Program-made: the position numbers and the translations under genes
Assembly: GCF_003944795.1 (NCBI RefSeq)
Contig: NZ_RWBG01000001.1
Location: 496,001 to 560,000 of the forward strand
Source of the DNA: Mangrovimonas spongiae
GTDB taxonomy: Bacteria; Bacteroidota; Bacteroidia; Flavobacteriales; Flavobacteriaceae
Direction: 5' to 3'
Length of the DNA stretch: 64,000 nt
The notes under the pieces: model-generated
What the model was told of the DNA's origin: nothing
Databases searched by the model: none
What the model saw: the letters and a program-made list of their open reading frames with translations, nothing else
Shown: positions 33,319 to 42,267 of the stretch, one piece after another
Layout: every line of letters begins with the position of its first letter
Numbering within the stretch: position 1 is the first letter of the stretch

Positions 33319-35088
33319 ATGCCACAGCCAATCCGTTTTTATAAAACACAATTAGATACATTTAAGCTGCAGGTTAATCGTTTTAATAAACACTTAGTAG
33401 GTTTAAGCTTTATTAGATTAGCCGTATTTGTATTAACAGTAATAGGCATTTATTTTACCTATACTAATTGGCAAATTACAGCAGCCATTAGTGTTGTGGG
33501 TATTGCGGCTTTTTTAATCACATTATCAAAATATACCGATGCTAAACGGGAACGCGACTTAAATAAGGCTTTAGTTAAAATAAATGAAGAAGAATTAAGA
33601 ATTGCTTCAGGAGAATTTCACCATAGAGACAAAGGTGCTGAATTTCAAGACTCTAAACATTTTTACAGTTTAGATATTGATTTATTTGGAAACGGGTCGT
33701 TCTTTCAGTTTATTAATAGAACGGCCATTACTGAAGGTAAAACCGCTTTAGCAAACCTTTTAAAGGCTAATAACATTACTAATATTAAATTAAAACAAGA
33801 AGCAATACAGGAGCTAAGCTCAAAACCTGAGTGGCGCCAATTATATTCAGCTACAGCATCTTTAATTCATGTTGAGGTTTCTGCAAAAAATATTATTAAA
33901 TGGTTAACACAGCACAAGCAGTTTTTACCTAAAATAATACGGTGGTTACCAATGATGTTTAGCGGGATATCTGTTCTATTTTTTGTCTTATTCCTCTTTA
34001 AAACACTAGACGTTTCTATTTTAGGATATTGGCTGTTATTGGGTTTGTTTATTACTGGAGCTTATGTAAAAAAAATAAATGTTCTTTCTTCGCAAACAGA
34101 TAAAGCTAAGGACACTTTTAAGCAGTATTCGCAACTTTTAAAGCAAATTGAAAGCACCTCGTTTTCATCAGAATTATTACAAGAAAAACAACAAAAAATA
34201 CAGAGCGACCATAAAAAAGCATCCATTATATTTAAGCACTTTTCAAAGTATTTAGATGCTTTAGATAATAGAAATAATTTAATAGGTGCCATTTTTGGCA
34301 ATGGTTTGTTTTTAACCGATTTAAAAAACAGTTATAAAATCGAACAATGGATAGCAACATATAATAAAACAGTTGCCGATTGGTTTGAAGTGGTGACTTT
34401 TTTCGATGCCTATAACTCCTTAGGAAATTATGCTTTTAACCATCCAAGGTTCGTGTTTCCTGAATTGGTGGATAGCCATGTTTGTATTAAAGCAAAACAA
34501 TTAGGGCATCCGTTATTACAAGCCGATAAACGTGTGGATAGCGACTTAAATATAGATAATGAATAGTTTTTTATTGTCACCGGAGCTAATATGGCTGGAA
34601 AAAGTACGTTTTTACGAACCGTTTCCTTACACATTGTCATGGCAAATGTAGGATTACCTGTTTGTGCACAAAAAAGTGAATATAGCCCAATAAAACTTAT
34701 TACAAGTATGCGGACAAGCGATTCGTTAACCGACGATAGTAGTTATTTCTTTTCAGAATTAACCCGATTAAAATTTATTGTGGAAGCTATTAAAACCGAA
34801 TCCTATTTTATTATTCTCGATGAGATTTTAAAAGGAACAAATAGCACCGATAAAGCTATTGGGTCTCAGAAATTTGTTGAAAAATTAGTGTCTAGCCAAG
34901 CTACTGGAATTATAGCCACTCACGATTTAAGTTTAACTAAAATTGAAGCGAGTCTAGAACAGGTAAAAAACTACTTTTTTGATGCCGAAATAAAAAACGA
35001 TGAGCTTTATTTTGATTACAAACTTAAAAAAGGCGTCTGCCAAAATATGAACGCGAGCTTTCTGTTAAAGAAAATGGAGATAGTTTAA
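33319..35088 (+). pseudogene. Membrane-anchored MutS-like ATPase gene interrupted by an in-frame amber codon
   Basis: Reading from the ATG at 33319, 415 codons run to a TAG at 34564-34566, and the same frame then continues for 173 codons to 35088. The second part starts FFIVTGANMAGKSTFLRTV, the Walker A region of MutS proteins, and holds EILKGTNSTDKA and IIATHDLSL. The first part has two paired-helix membrane regions (about residues 25-65 and 215-255) and a MutS-type lever (SFFQFINRT...GKTALANLL). The whole matches the roughly 590-residue membrane-bearing MutS homologues of Bacteroidota. A CAG-to-TAG change (Gln) would explain the stop. An intact N-terminal fragment lacks the ATPase. The ATG at 34591 is inside Walker A and is not a real start. 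Confidence 0.88.
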
Positions 35089-35095
35089 AAATAAA

Positions 35096-35121
35096 AAAGC
35101 CTCATAAATTTATGAGGCCTT
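35096..35121. terminator. Bidirectional rho-independent terminator
   Basis: A 20-base perfect palindrome centred on AATT with GCCTCATAA arms and A/T-rich flanks, between the convergent MutS-like and S46 peptidase genes. Confidence 0.85.
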
Positions 35122-35144
35122 TATTAATAGAGTAAACCATTATC

Positions 35145-37235
35145 TTATTTTTTAGGATGTACAAGTGACATTTCATCGACAAGATGTTTCGCACCAGCAT
35201 ATTTGTCTATAATAAATAAGACATAACGAATATCTACCATAATATTTCTGCAAATTTCTGGGTCATAATTCATGTCGCTCATAGTACCTTCCCAAACACG
35301 GTCAAAATTTAAACCTATTAAATTACCTTCGGCATCAATTGTTGGACTTCCAGAGTTTCCACCAGTAGTATGGTTTGTACCAATAAAGCATACAGGCATT
35401 TTACCATTGGTGTCAGCATAATTTCCATAGTCTTTAGCATTGTATAAATCGATTAATTTCTGCGGCACATCAAATTCATAATCACCAGGAACATATTTTT
35501 CCATAACACCATCTAAATAACTAACATGGTTGTAGTATACAGCATCTCTAGGAGAATATCCCTTTACTTGGCCATAAGTAACTCGTAAAGTTCCATTAGC
35601 ATCAGGAAAATAACGTTCGTCTGGTAAGGCTTTCATTAAGGCTGTCATGTATTGGGTTTGCAGTGCAGAAATTGCTTGGTTTTTCTCGGTATATTCAGGG
35701 TTTATGTCGTTAAAAAATGCTGCAATAAGAGGTTTAGCGTAAACATAAGCGGCATCGTTGTTTAATTTTTCAATAATCGTTTCAGCAGAACCTTCAAATA
35801 ACTTTAAGGCACTATCTAGCTTTGTAAAAGCAGTTTTGTCGTAAATAGTTGGGTCTACATTGTTCTTTTTATACAAAGGCATCACGGCTTCGTAAACACC
35901 TTTATCAACAGAAACATTGTAGTTTTTATGAATGCCTTTTAAAGTGTTTTCTATAGATGCTTTAGCACGATCTAACACTTCGGGTCTGTTGGTTAGGGCT
36001 TCTTCAAATTGATACGCTCTAAAAGTCATTTGCATTAGCTCGTTAGTAACTAAAAAGACCTCGATAAAGTTTCGACGTTTAATATTGATATCGGCAAAAT
36101 CTTTATAGCGTTTATCAAATTCAGGAAGAATGTTTCCGTAGGCATCTTCCAGTTTTTTGTCTTTTAGCGCTTTTTTAAAGCGTTCTTCAAAGGCTTTTCT
36201 ATTAGCAATAGCTTGACTTTTTTCGATACCTAGATTTTCGCCTATCCACTTTTTCCATGCATTGGCTATTCTGGCCTGTTTAGAAGCATATTTAATTCTA
36301 ATGTCATCACTCGCTTTCATATTCGCATCAATAACTTTTAATGCGGCTTCACGAATGGCAATATTACTTGGGTTAAATTCTTTTGTAATATGTTCTATAG
36401 CAACTGCTGGCAGATATTCGTTGGTGGTTCCTGGAAAACCAAATACCATGGTGAAGTCGTTTTCTTCAACACCATCTAACGAGACTGGTAAAAAGTGTTT
36501 TGGTTTGTAAGGGACATTGTCTTTACTGTATTTAGCAGGGCGATTATTTTTATCGGCGTAAATTCTAAATAACGAAAAATCGCCTGTATGTCTTGGAAAT
36601 ACCCAATTATCGGTATCGCTACCAAACTTTCCAATGCTACTAGGCGGGGCGCCTACTAAGCGAACGTCTTCATAACGCTCGGTAACAAATAGAAAATATT
36701 GGTTGCCTTTGTAAAACGATTTTACTTTTACATCCTGCCATGTTTCTTTGTTAACTTGTGCCTGTAATGCATTACTATTTTTATCGATAGTAGACTGCTT
36801 TGTCTTTTCATCCATAGCATTAGTAATGCCGGAAAGTACCTGTTGTGTAACATCTTCTATTCTTACAATAAACTCTACAAAAAGGCCTTCGTTAGGAAGT
36901 TCTTCATTGTAATTCATAGCCCAAAAGCCATCTTTTAGGTAGTCGTTTTCTAATGACGAATGTGATTGTATTTGACCAAATCCACAATGATGATTGGTTA
37001 ATAGTAATCCATTTGGAGAAATAACCTCGCTAGTACAACCTCCATTAAAATGTGCAATAGCATCTTTAAGGCTAGAATTGTTAACATCATAAATATCTTG
37101 AGCGGTAAGTTTACTACCTAGGTTTGTCATTTCGGTTTCATTCATGCCTTTTAAAAGTGAAGGAATCCACATGCCACCTTGTTGGGCCGAAACCTGAAAG
37201 CATAAAAATAATGCGAGAAGTTTTAAGTATTTCAT
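35145..37235 (-). CDS. S46 family dipeptidyl-peptidase, DPP11-like
   Basis: S46 enzymes remove dipeptides from peptide N-termini in the periplasm. The 696-residue product has a signal peptide ending VSAQ, the catalytic histidine in LLTNHHCGFG (residues 79-87), and the catalytic Ser628 in TGGNSGSP. The residue 18 positions after the serine is Arg646 (LNFDRVWEG). In Porphyromonas DPP11 the equivalent arginine selects Asp/Glu at P1, while DPP7 has glycine. Acidic P1 preference is thus predicted. The gene is divergent from the aminotransferase gene, with a -7 box at 37267-37274. Confidence 0.93.
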   Translation of the reverse strand: MKYLKLLALFLCFQVSAQQGGMWIPSLLKGMNETEMTNLGSKLTAQDIYDVNNSSLKDAIAHFNGGCTSEVISPNGLLLTNHHCGFGQIQSHSSLENDYLKDGFWAMNYNEELPNEGLFVEFIVRIEDVTQQVLSGITNAMDEKTKQSTIDKNSNALQAQVNKETWQDVKVKSFYKGNQYFLFVTERYEDVRLVGAPPSSIGKFGSDTDNWVFPRHTGDFSLFRIYADKNNRPAKYSKDNVPYKPKHFLPVSLDGVEENDFTMVFGFPGTTNEYLPAVAIEHITKEFNPSNIAIREAALKVIDANMKASDDIRIKYASKQARIANAWKKWIGENLGIEKSQAIANRKAFEERFKKALKDKKLEDAYGNILPEFDKRYKDFADINIKRRNFIEVFLVTNELMQMTFRAYQFEEALTNRPEVLDRAKASIENTLKGIHKNYNVSVDKGVYEAVMPLYKKNNVDPTIYDKTAFTKLDSALKLFEGSAETIIEKLNNDAAYVYAKPLIAAFFNDINPEYTEKNQAISALQTQYMTALMKALPDERYFPDANGTLRVTYGQVKGYSPRDAVYYNHVSYLDGVMEKYVPGDYEFDVPQKLIDLYNAKDYGNYADTNGKMPVCFIGTNHTTGGNSGSPTIDAEGNLIGLNFDRVWEGTMSDMNYDPEICRNIMVDIRYVLFIIDKYAGAKHLVDEMSLVHPKK

Positions 37236-37266
37236 TGTTTTATGTTGATTGAAAAATTGAATTTCC

Positions 37267-37274
37267 CAAAGATA
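37267..37274 (-). promoter_or_regulatory. -7 box (TATCTTTG) of the S46 peptidase
   Basis: TATCTTTG on the minus strand, 31 bases upstream of the ATG at 37235. Confidence 0.5.
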
Positions 37275-37321
37275 CGAGTTCTTATGATAAAAAATAGAAA
37301 GAAGTTCTTACCTTTAAAAGT

Positions 37322-38464
37322 ATGAGACATATTTCAAAATTACCCCAAGTAGGCACGACCATTTTTACAGAAATGAGTGCTTTAGCAAACAAGCACGATG
37401 CGATAAATTTATCACAAGGGTTTCCCAATTTTAAAAGTGATAAAAAATTAATGGAATACGTTACGCAGGCTATGCATTCTGGTTATAATCAATATGCGCC
37501 AATGGCCGGAAATATGGAATTAAGACAGGCCATAGCCAACAAATTTCAATCACTATATAACAGTAGTTACCAGACCGATACGGAGATTACCGTTACCGCT
37601 GGAGCTACGCAAGCCATTTTTACCATTATTTCTGCTTTTGTAAAATTAGAAGATGAAGTTATTATTTTTAGACCAGCTTACGATTGTTACGAACCAGCGA
37701 TTACATTGCATGGCGGCAAAACTGTTTCGGTGCAATTAGAAGCGCCTAATTATTTAGTGAATTGGGACGACGTGGAAGCAAAAATTTCTTCTAAAACCAA
37801 GATGATTATCATTAATACGCCACATAACCCTACAGGAACATTATGGACTAAAAGTGATATGCTAAAATTGCAGGAGTTAACCAAAAACACCAATATTATT
37901 GTGTTAAGTGATGAAGTATATGAGCATATTATTTTTGATGATGAAAAACACCAAAGCGTATGTTTATTTTCCGAGTTAAAAATGCGTAGTTTTATAACGG
38001 CTTCGTTTGGCAAAACATTTCATAATACAGGATGGAAAGTGGGGTATTGCTGTGCCCCAGAAGTATTAATGAAAGAGTTTAAGAAAGTACATCAGTTTAA
38101 TGTGTTTTCGGTAAACCATCCCATGCAAAAAGGATTAGCCGATTACATGCAAACTCCAAGTCATTATTTAGAGCTTTCGGCATTCTATCAACAGAAGCGG
38201 GATTTATTTTTAAAATTAATTAAGGATTCAAAATTTAAAGTAAAACCATCAAAAGGAACTTATTTTCAAATAGTAGATTTCTCTAATATAACAGACGAGT
38301 CCGATGTAGATTTTGCGAAACGATTAACGGTTGATTATAAATTGGCGTCTATTCCATTATCAGGTTTCAACGAAAACAATCGTGATGATAGCGTTTTAAG
38401 GTTTTGTTTTGCCAAAACCGATGAAACACTAGAGAAAGCTGCAAAAATTTTATGTAGTCTATAA
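37322..38464 (+). CDS. Methionine/glutamine aminotransferase (class I PLP, YbdL-like)
   Basis: The 380-residue fold type I aminotransferase opens with SKLPQVGTTIFTEMSALA and INLSQGFPNF, typical of the YbdL/glutamine-transaminase-K group. The PLP residues are NTPHNPTG from 165, Asp197 in SDEVYEH and Lys231 in SFGKTFHNTGWKVGY. These enzymes transaminate methionine's keto acid (KMB) using glutamine, producing methionine and alpha-ketoglutaramate. An omega-amidase gene two positions downstream would deamidate that product, so the two are probably linked in a glutaminase II-type methionine salvage route. A weak -7 box, TACCTTTA, lies five bases before the ATG. Confidence 0.88.
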   Translation: MRHISKLPQVGTTIFTEMSALANKHDAINLSQGFPNFKSDKKLMEYVTQAMHSGYNQYAPMAGNMELRQAIANKFQSLYNSSYQTDTEITVTAGATQAIFTIISAFVKLEDEVIIFRPAYDCYEPAITLHGGKTVSVQLEAPNYLVNWDDVEAKISSKTKMIIINTPHNPTGTLWTKSDMLKLQELTKNTNIIVLSDEVYEHIIFDDEKHQSVCLFSELKMRSFITASFGKTFHNTGWKVGYCCAPEVLMKEFKKVHQFNVFSVNHPMQKGLADYMQTPSHYLELSAFYQQKRDLFLKLIKDSKFKVKPSKGTYFQIVDFSNITDESDVDFAKRLTVDYKLASIPLSGFNENNRDDSVLRFCFAKTDETLEKAAKILCSL

Positions 38465-38538
38465 GTTTGTTAAAGAATAATAAAAAAGTAACTTTTTTCA
38501 ATTTTTGTGTCTAAATCATAAATTAAACTATTTAAATT

Positions 38539-39015
38539 ATGAAAAAGTTATTAAGTGTTGTTTTTCTAATGTTTTTAATACTTTCATGTGGTACAACCCA
38601 TAAAGTAATTATGGATAATCATGAAGTTTACGAAGTGAAAGGCGACAAGATTTTTAAAGATGGCACAGAAGTTACAGAAACGTTAAAAAAAGACAGAAGA
38701 GACGCTATTTTAGATACTTTAGAAGAACGCCTAGAAAAACAAGAAGAACTTGAAGAACAACAAGAAGCTTTAGAAAAAGCACAAAAAGAAGCTGAAGAGC
38801 AACAAAAAGAAATAGAAAAAGAATTAAAAGAAAAAGAAGATGCTAGAGAAGCTTTTTTTGACGCAAAGGAAAAATTAAAAGATCAAAAAAATAAATATGA
38901 GCGTCTTCATAAAAACGGAAAATTGTCGCCAAATGATGAAGAAAAATGGGCTAAGAAGCTTAAAAAATTAGCCGAAGATGTTGCAGAAGCCAAAGAGAAC
39001 CTAAATAAATTATAA
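38539..39015 (+). CDS. Coiled-coil lipoprotein of unknown function
   Basis: The 158-residue product is an SPII lipoprotein (LILSCGTT, Cys17). Residues 20-50 form a short beta segment (KVIMDNHEVYEVKGDKIF) and about 50-155 form a long, highly charged coiled coil, starting LKKDRRDAILDTLEERLEKQ and ending AEAKENLNKL, with almost only Glu, Lys, Gln and Ala. It is probably attached to a membrane and acts as a spacer or scaffold. It lies between the aminotransferase and omega-amidase genes, one base before the latter's TTG codon. Confidence 0.75.
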   Translation: MKKLLSVVFLMFLILSCGTTHKVIMDNHEVYEVKGDKIFKDGTEVTETLKKDRRDAILDTLEERLEKQEELEEQQEALEKAQKEAEEQQKEIEKELKEKEDAREAFFDAKEKLKDQKNKYERLHKNGKLSPNDEEKWAKKLKKLAEDVAEAKENLNKL

Positions 39016-39016
39016 T

Positions 39017-39796
39017 TTGAGTAACACCCTAAACATAGCACTTGTACAAACCCATTTGGTTTGGGAAAATCCTATAACAAACAGAACAAACTTAGCACAT
39101 AAAATACAAACCATTTCTAAAGATGCAGATCTTGTTGTGCTACCAGAAATGTTTTCTACTGCGTTTACTATGAATGCTTCTGAAGTTTCAGAACCAATGA
39201 CTGGCAAAACGGTAAATTGGATGATACAACAAGCCAAAGACAACAAGGTTGCTATTGTTGGGAGTTTGGTAATAGAAGCCCAAAATAATTTTTACAACAG
39301 ATTATTGTTTGTGTTTCCTAATGGAGATTTAGAGTTTTACGATAAAAGGCATACGTTTTCACTAGCAGGAGAAGATAATGTTTATACAGCGGGCAAAAAA
39401 AAACTGCTTGTAAATTACAAAGGGTGGAAACTTTGCCCAATGATTTGTTACGACTTGCGTTTTCCTGTTTGGGCTAGAAATACAGAAGATTACGATGTGC
39501 TAATTTATGTGGCTAATTGGCCTAAAATACGCATACATGCATGGGACGCTCTGTTAAAAGCACGTGCCATAGAAAACATGACGTATTGTATAGGAGTAAA
39601 CCGTGTTGGACTAGATGGTAATGGCCATGAATACAATGGCCATTCTATGGCGTTTAATGTGTTAGGGAATCGTATAGATACTATTCCTGAAAGCAAAGAA
39701 ACAGTTGAAGTAATATCACTTTCAAAAGATCATATTAATAAAAATCGTAAAAAATTTAATTTTTTAGAGGATCGGGATCACTTTCAGATAGAATAA
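39017..39796 (+). CDS. Omega-amidase, nitrilase superfamily (YafV/Nit2-like, TTG start)
   Basis: The enzyme hydrolyses the amide of alpha-ketoglutaramate or related omega-amides. The 259-residue product has the Glu-Lys-Cys triad of nitrilases: Glu44 in LPEMFSTAF, Lys110 in FYDKRHTFSLAGE and Cys144 in MICYDLRFPVW. Such FSLAGE and DLRFPVW motifs fit the YafV/Nit2 branch. The start is TTG at 39017, one base after the stop of the coiled-coil lipoprotein gene; no ATG exists before residue 45. Its 3' end overlaps the convergent Ig-like lipoprotein gene by 41 bases. Confidence 0.9.
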   Translation: MSNTLNIALVQTHLVWENPITNRTNLAHKIQTISKDADLVVLPEMFSTAFTMNASEVSEPMTGKTVNWMIQQAKDNKVAIVGSLVIEAQNNFYNRLLFVFPNGDLEFYDKRHTFSLAGEDNVYTAGKKKLLVNYKGWKLCPMICYDLRFPVWARNTEDYDVLIYVANWPKIRIHAWDALLKARAIENMTYCIGVNRVGLDGNGHEYNGHSMAFNVLGNRIDTIPESKETVEVISLSKDHINKNRKKFNFLEDRDHFQIE

Positions 39797-41387
39797 ATTC
39801 TTGTACTAAATCCCATCCAGAGCGCACATCAAGTTTTTCTGGATAATAACTTACGCGTTCAGGTTGTTGTTTTTTTAAGAAATTACCCGAGTCGTATTCT
39901 TGGTTGCCATTTGTATCAAAAATAACTCTTAAAAAATATTGCCCAGGCGTAGTGTTTCTAAAATCTATAGGTTCGGGTTTGTTACTTATTTTTTCAAAAG
40001 CCACATCACCTTTGTCGTCGGTTAATTGAATAATTACTGGGTAAGTAGCGTTTTTTAAATTAACGCGAACATTACCATAATCGGAAAATTCTTTAGTTGA
40101 AAGATTATAGCTTAGCGTGTCGTTGCTATTACCAAACAAATCGGTAACACTATTGGGTAAAAAAGTAATGTTGTATTTGTTTTTTTCGGTTTTATCAAAT
40201 TCAAGATAGTACTTGTTTGATAAGGTGTCTAAACGGGTTTTAAAATCTACTTTTGTAGAGTCTTTATCAAGAATAGTAATGTGTTCTTTTTTTAAATCGA
40301 CTAATGGTGTACTACCTGTAATGCTAAAATGATCGCTAAAATTTATGCTTCCTTTAGGTTCTGGAGTAATGTTTAACGTATCGCGAGATTGTTCGCTTAT
40401 TTTTACGGTAAACTCTTCTGTGTAATTTTTGTTATTAGTGACTTTAAATATTAAAGAATCGGTTTTAAGTCTAGGAACATACCAGAAATTAAGCGAATCG
40501 GTTTTAGGGTCTTTTGTTATGCGATAATTAAAACTATCAGATACTTTAGAGAGTAATTTAATATCGAAATTTTTGTAATCGCCTTCATAACCAAATGCTA
40601 TTTTTTCACCAGAAATTAAGCGTGGTCTTATAATTCTATCATCGGTTTTTTCCTTGAAAAGTTTTATCGTGTAAGTTGTATCGGAAGGCACAGTAATAAA
40701 GGTGTTATGAAATCCTATTTTGTCTGCTTTCTGTTGAAATTTATTGTCTTGGTTTTCATCTTTCATAGCAACGAGCAAATAGGTTCCTTTTTTAATATTA
40801 TTTATAGAAAAATTGGTAGTGCTATCTAGTGTATTGGTAATGTATTTAGGGTTTTCTTTATAAACAATAGAGTCGGAATACGTGGAGTCTATTTCATACA
40901 ACATAACAGAAACGAAATCGTCTGGTTGGCGTTTTGTGGCATCGATAATATTCCCTTTTACCGAAAGCGAATCAATGTAATCTCCTGTTGAAATAACATA
41001 GCGATAATACGGATAAGGATTTCCTTCGTTATTATCTACAATACTATTACCAAAATTAAATGCATACGTTGTGTTGGGTTCAAGTGTATCGTTAATTTTT
41101 ATAGAAATATATTTACTAGCGGTTCCTAAAGGAATTATTTCTGGTGCAGGCTCTATTGGTGGCGAAATAATAAGCTGTTTTTGAATGTTATTTACTTTAA
41201 TAAACTCGTTAAAGTAAATGCGGATTTCGTTTCCTTCAAAATTGGTAGAGAAGTTTTTAGGAGTCGCTCTAACAATTTCTGGAGGTGTAACGTCTTTTGG
41301 TCCACCACTTGGGCGCCCTCTATTAGCACAATTAGCCATAAGTAACAGGCAAACGATAAGTAAAACGTTGTAAAAGTATTTCTTCAT
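39756..41387 (-). CDS. Large Ig-like-domain lipoprotein
   Basis: The 543-residue SPII lipoprotein (LLMANC, Cys20) starts CANRGRPSGGPKDVTPPEIV, the signature of the Bacteroidota Ig-like lipoproteins with an SbsA-type Ig-like domain (about 35-130, EIRIYFNEFIKVNNIQ). Several beta-sandwich repeats follow and the C-terminal section has a carboxypeptidase-regulatory-like unit (GQYFLRVIFDTNGNQEYDSG). Function is unknown, presumably structural or envelope related. Its last 41 bases overlap the end of the convergent omega-amidase gene. Confidence 0.88.
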   Translation of the reverse strand: MKKYFYNVLLIVCLLLMANCANRGRPSGGPKDVTPPEIVRATPKNFSTNFEGNEIRIYFNEFIKVNNIQKQLIISPPIEPAPEIIPLGTASKYISIKINDTLEPNTTYAFNFGNSIVDNNEGNPYPYYRYVISTGDYIDSLSVKGNIIDATKRQPDDFVSVMLYEIDSTYSDSIVYKENPKYITNTLDSTTNFSINNIKKGTYLLVAMKDENQDNKFQQKADKIGFHNTFITVPSDTTYTIKLFKEKTDDRIIRPRLISGEKIAFGYEGDYKNFDIKLLSKVSDSFNYRITKDPKTDSLNFWYVPRLKTDSLIFKVTNNKNYTEEFTVKISEQSRDTLNITPEPKGSINFSDHFSITGSTPLVDLKKEHITILDKDSTKVDFKTRLDTLSNKYYLEFDKTEKNKYNITFLPNSVTDLFGNSNDTLSYNLSTKEFSDYGNVRVNLKNATYPVIIQLTDDKGDVAFEKISNKPEPIDFRNTTPGQYFLRVIFDTNGNQEYDSGNFLKKQQPERVSYYPEKLDVRSGWDLVQEFILSESDPDPLKN

Positions 41388-41448
41388 GTTTTGGGCACCT
41401 CTATTTTAATACAAAGAAACAATATATTTATCATTAAATAAACTGTCC

Positions 41449-42126
41449 TTAAGCGATTGCCATAGTGGCAATACTTATTTTAACATTTTTCGCCTGATGT
41501 AGTATAGAAATACAAGCTTCCATAGTGGCGCCAGTAGTAATAATATCGTCAACTAAAAGAATATGCTTATTCTCTATTTTAGAAGCATTTTTTAGTTGAA
41601 ATACTTCTTGATTAGACAACCACCTTTTAAATCGTTTTTTACCTACTTGCGATGTTACATTACGAACTTTTATTAACACATCTTGGTAGTATTTGGCTTC
41701 CAAAGCACAAGCAATTTCATGCGAACATTTATCAACTTGATTATATTTTCGTTTTCGTAGTTTCTTTTTATGAATAGGTACAGGAATAACAATATCTATA
41801 TCTTTTTTAAGAGAAGTTTCTTTAATGGTTTCCCCTAACCACTTCCCTAAAAAAACACCAACCTGTTCGTAACCTCGATATTTTAGGTTGTGTAACAATT
41901 TTTGTGTAATGCCCTTTTTTTCAAAACGTAATAACGATATAGCCGATTCTATTTTAACACGTCCATAAAGCGCCTTGTAAGTACTGTTATTTTTACCAAA
42001 TTCTTGGTTAGTAACCGGAAGATTGTGTCTGCAAGACGTGCAAATATAAATTTCATTATCGGTTAACATTTGGGTACAAGCTAGGCAAACATCAGGAAAA
42101 AATAGTCGGATAATACTTTCAAACAT
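41449..42126 (-). CDS. comF: ComF family phosphoribosyltransferase-like protein
   Basis: ComF proteins take part in natural DNA uptake or in processing of incoming single-stranded DNA. Starting at the ATG at 42126, the 225-residue product has a four-cysteine zinc ribbon (Cys14, Cys17, Cys29, Cys32) and a phosphoribosyltransferase domain with IVIPVPIHKKKLRKRKYNQ, RWLSNQ and the PRPP-site ILLVDDIITTGATMEAC. The in-frame ATG at 42171 is less likely because it adds a non-conserved leader. No competence operon genes are adjacent. Confidence 0.88.
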   Translation of the reverse strand: MFESIIRLFFPDVCLACTQMLTDNEIYICTSCRHNLPVTNQEFGKNNSTYKALYGRVKIESAISLLRFEKKGITQKLLHNLKYRGYEQVGVFLGKWLGETIKETSLKKDIDIVIPVPIHKKKLRKRKYNQVDKCSHEIACALEAKYYQDVLIKVRNVTSQVGKKRFKRWLSNQEVFQLKNASKIENKHILLVDDIITTGATMEACISILHQAKNVKISIATMAIA

Positions 42127-42220
42127 GGTATTTATAACGATTTCATAATGTTGATAAAACAAGTTTAACAATTTTTTTACCGTTTTATCGATAAAAATTA
42201 AAAAACTCTTTACATGTTCT

Positions 42221-42228
42221 TAATTTTG
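42221..42228 (+). promoter_or_regulatory. -7 box (TAATTTTG) of the coiled-coil membrane protein gene
   Basis: TAATTTTG lies 39 bases before the ATG at 42268. Confidence 0.4.
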
Positions 42229-42267
42229 TGGTTTACAATTGATTAATCCATTTTTTTAGAAATTAAG

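Noticed and set aside
34591-35088. A separate gene starting at the ATG within MAGKSTFLRT
   Set aside because: The ATG is inside the Walker A motif, and the same frame continues upstream across a single TAG to the MutS-like N-terminus, so it is the tail of a broken gene.
37309-37316. -7 box TACCTTTA before the aminotransferase
   Set aside because: The final G is A, so it is listed only as a weak sixth case in the leaderless finding, not as a feature.
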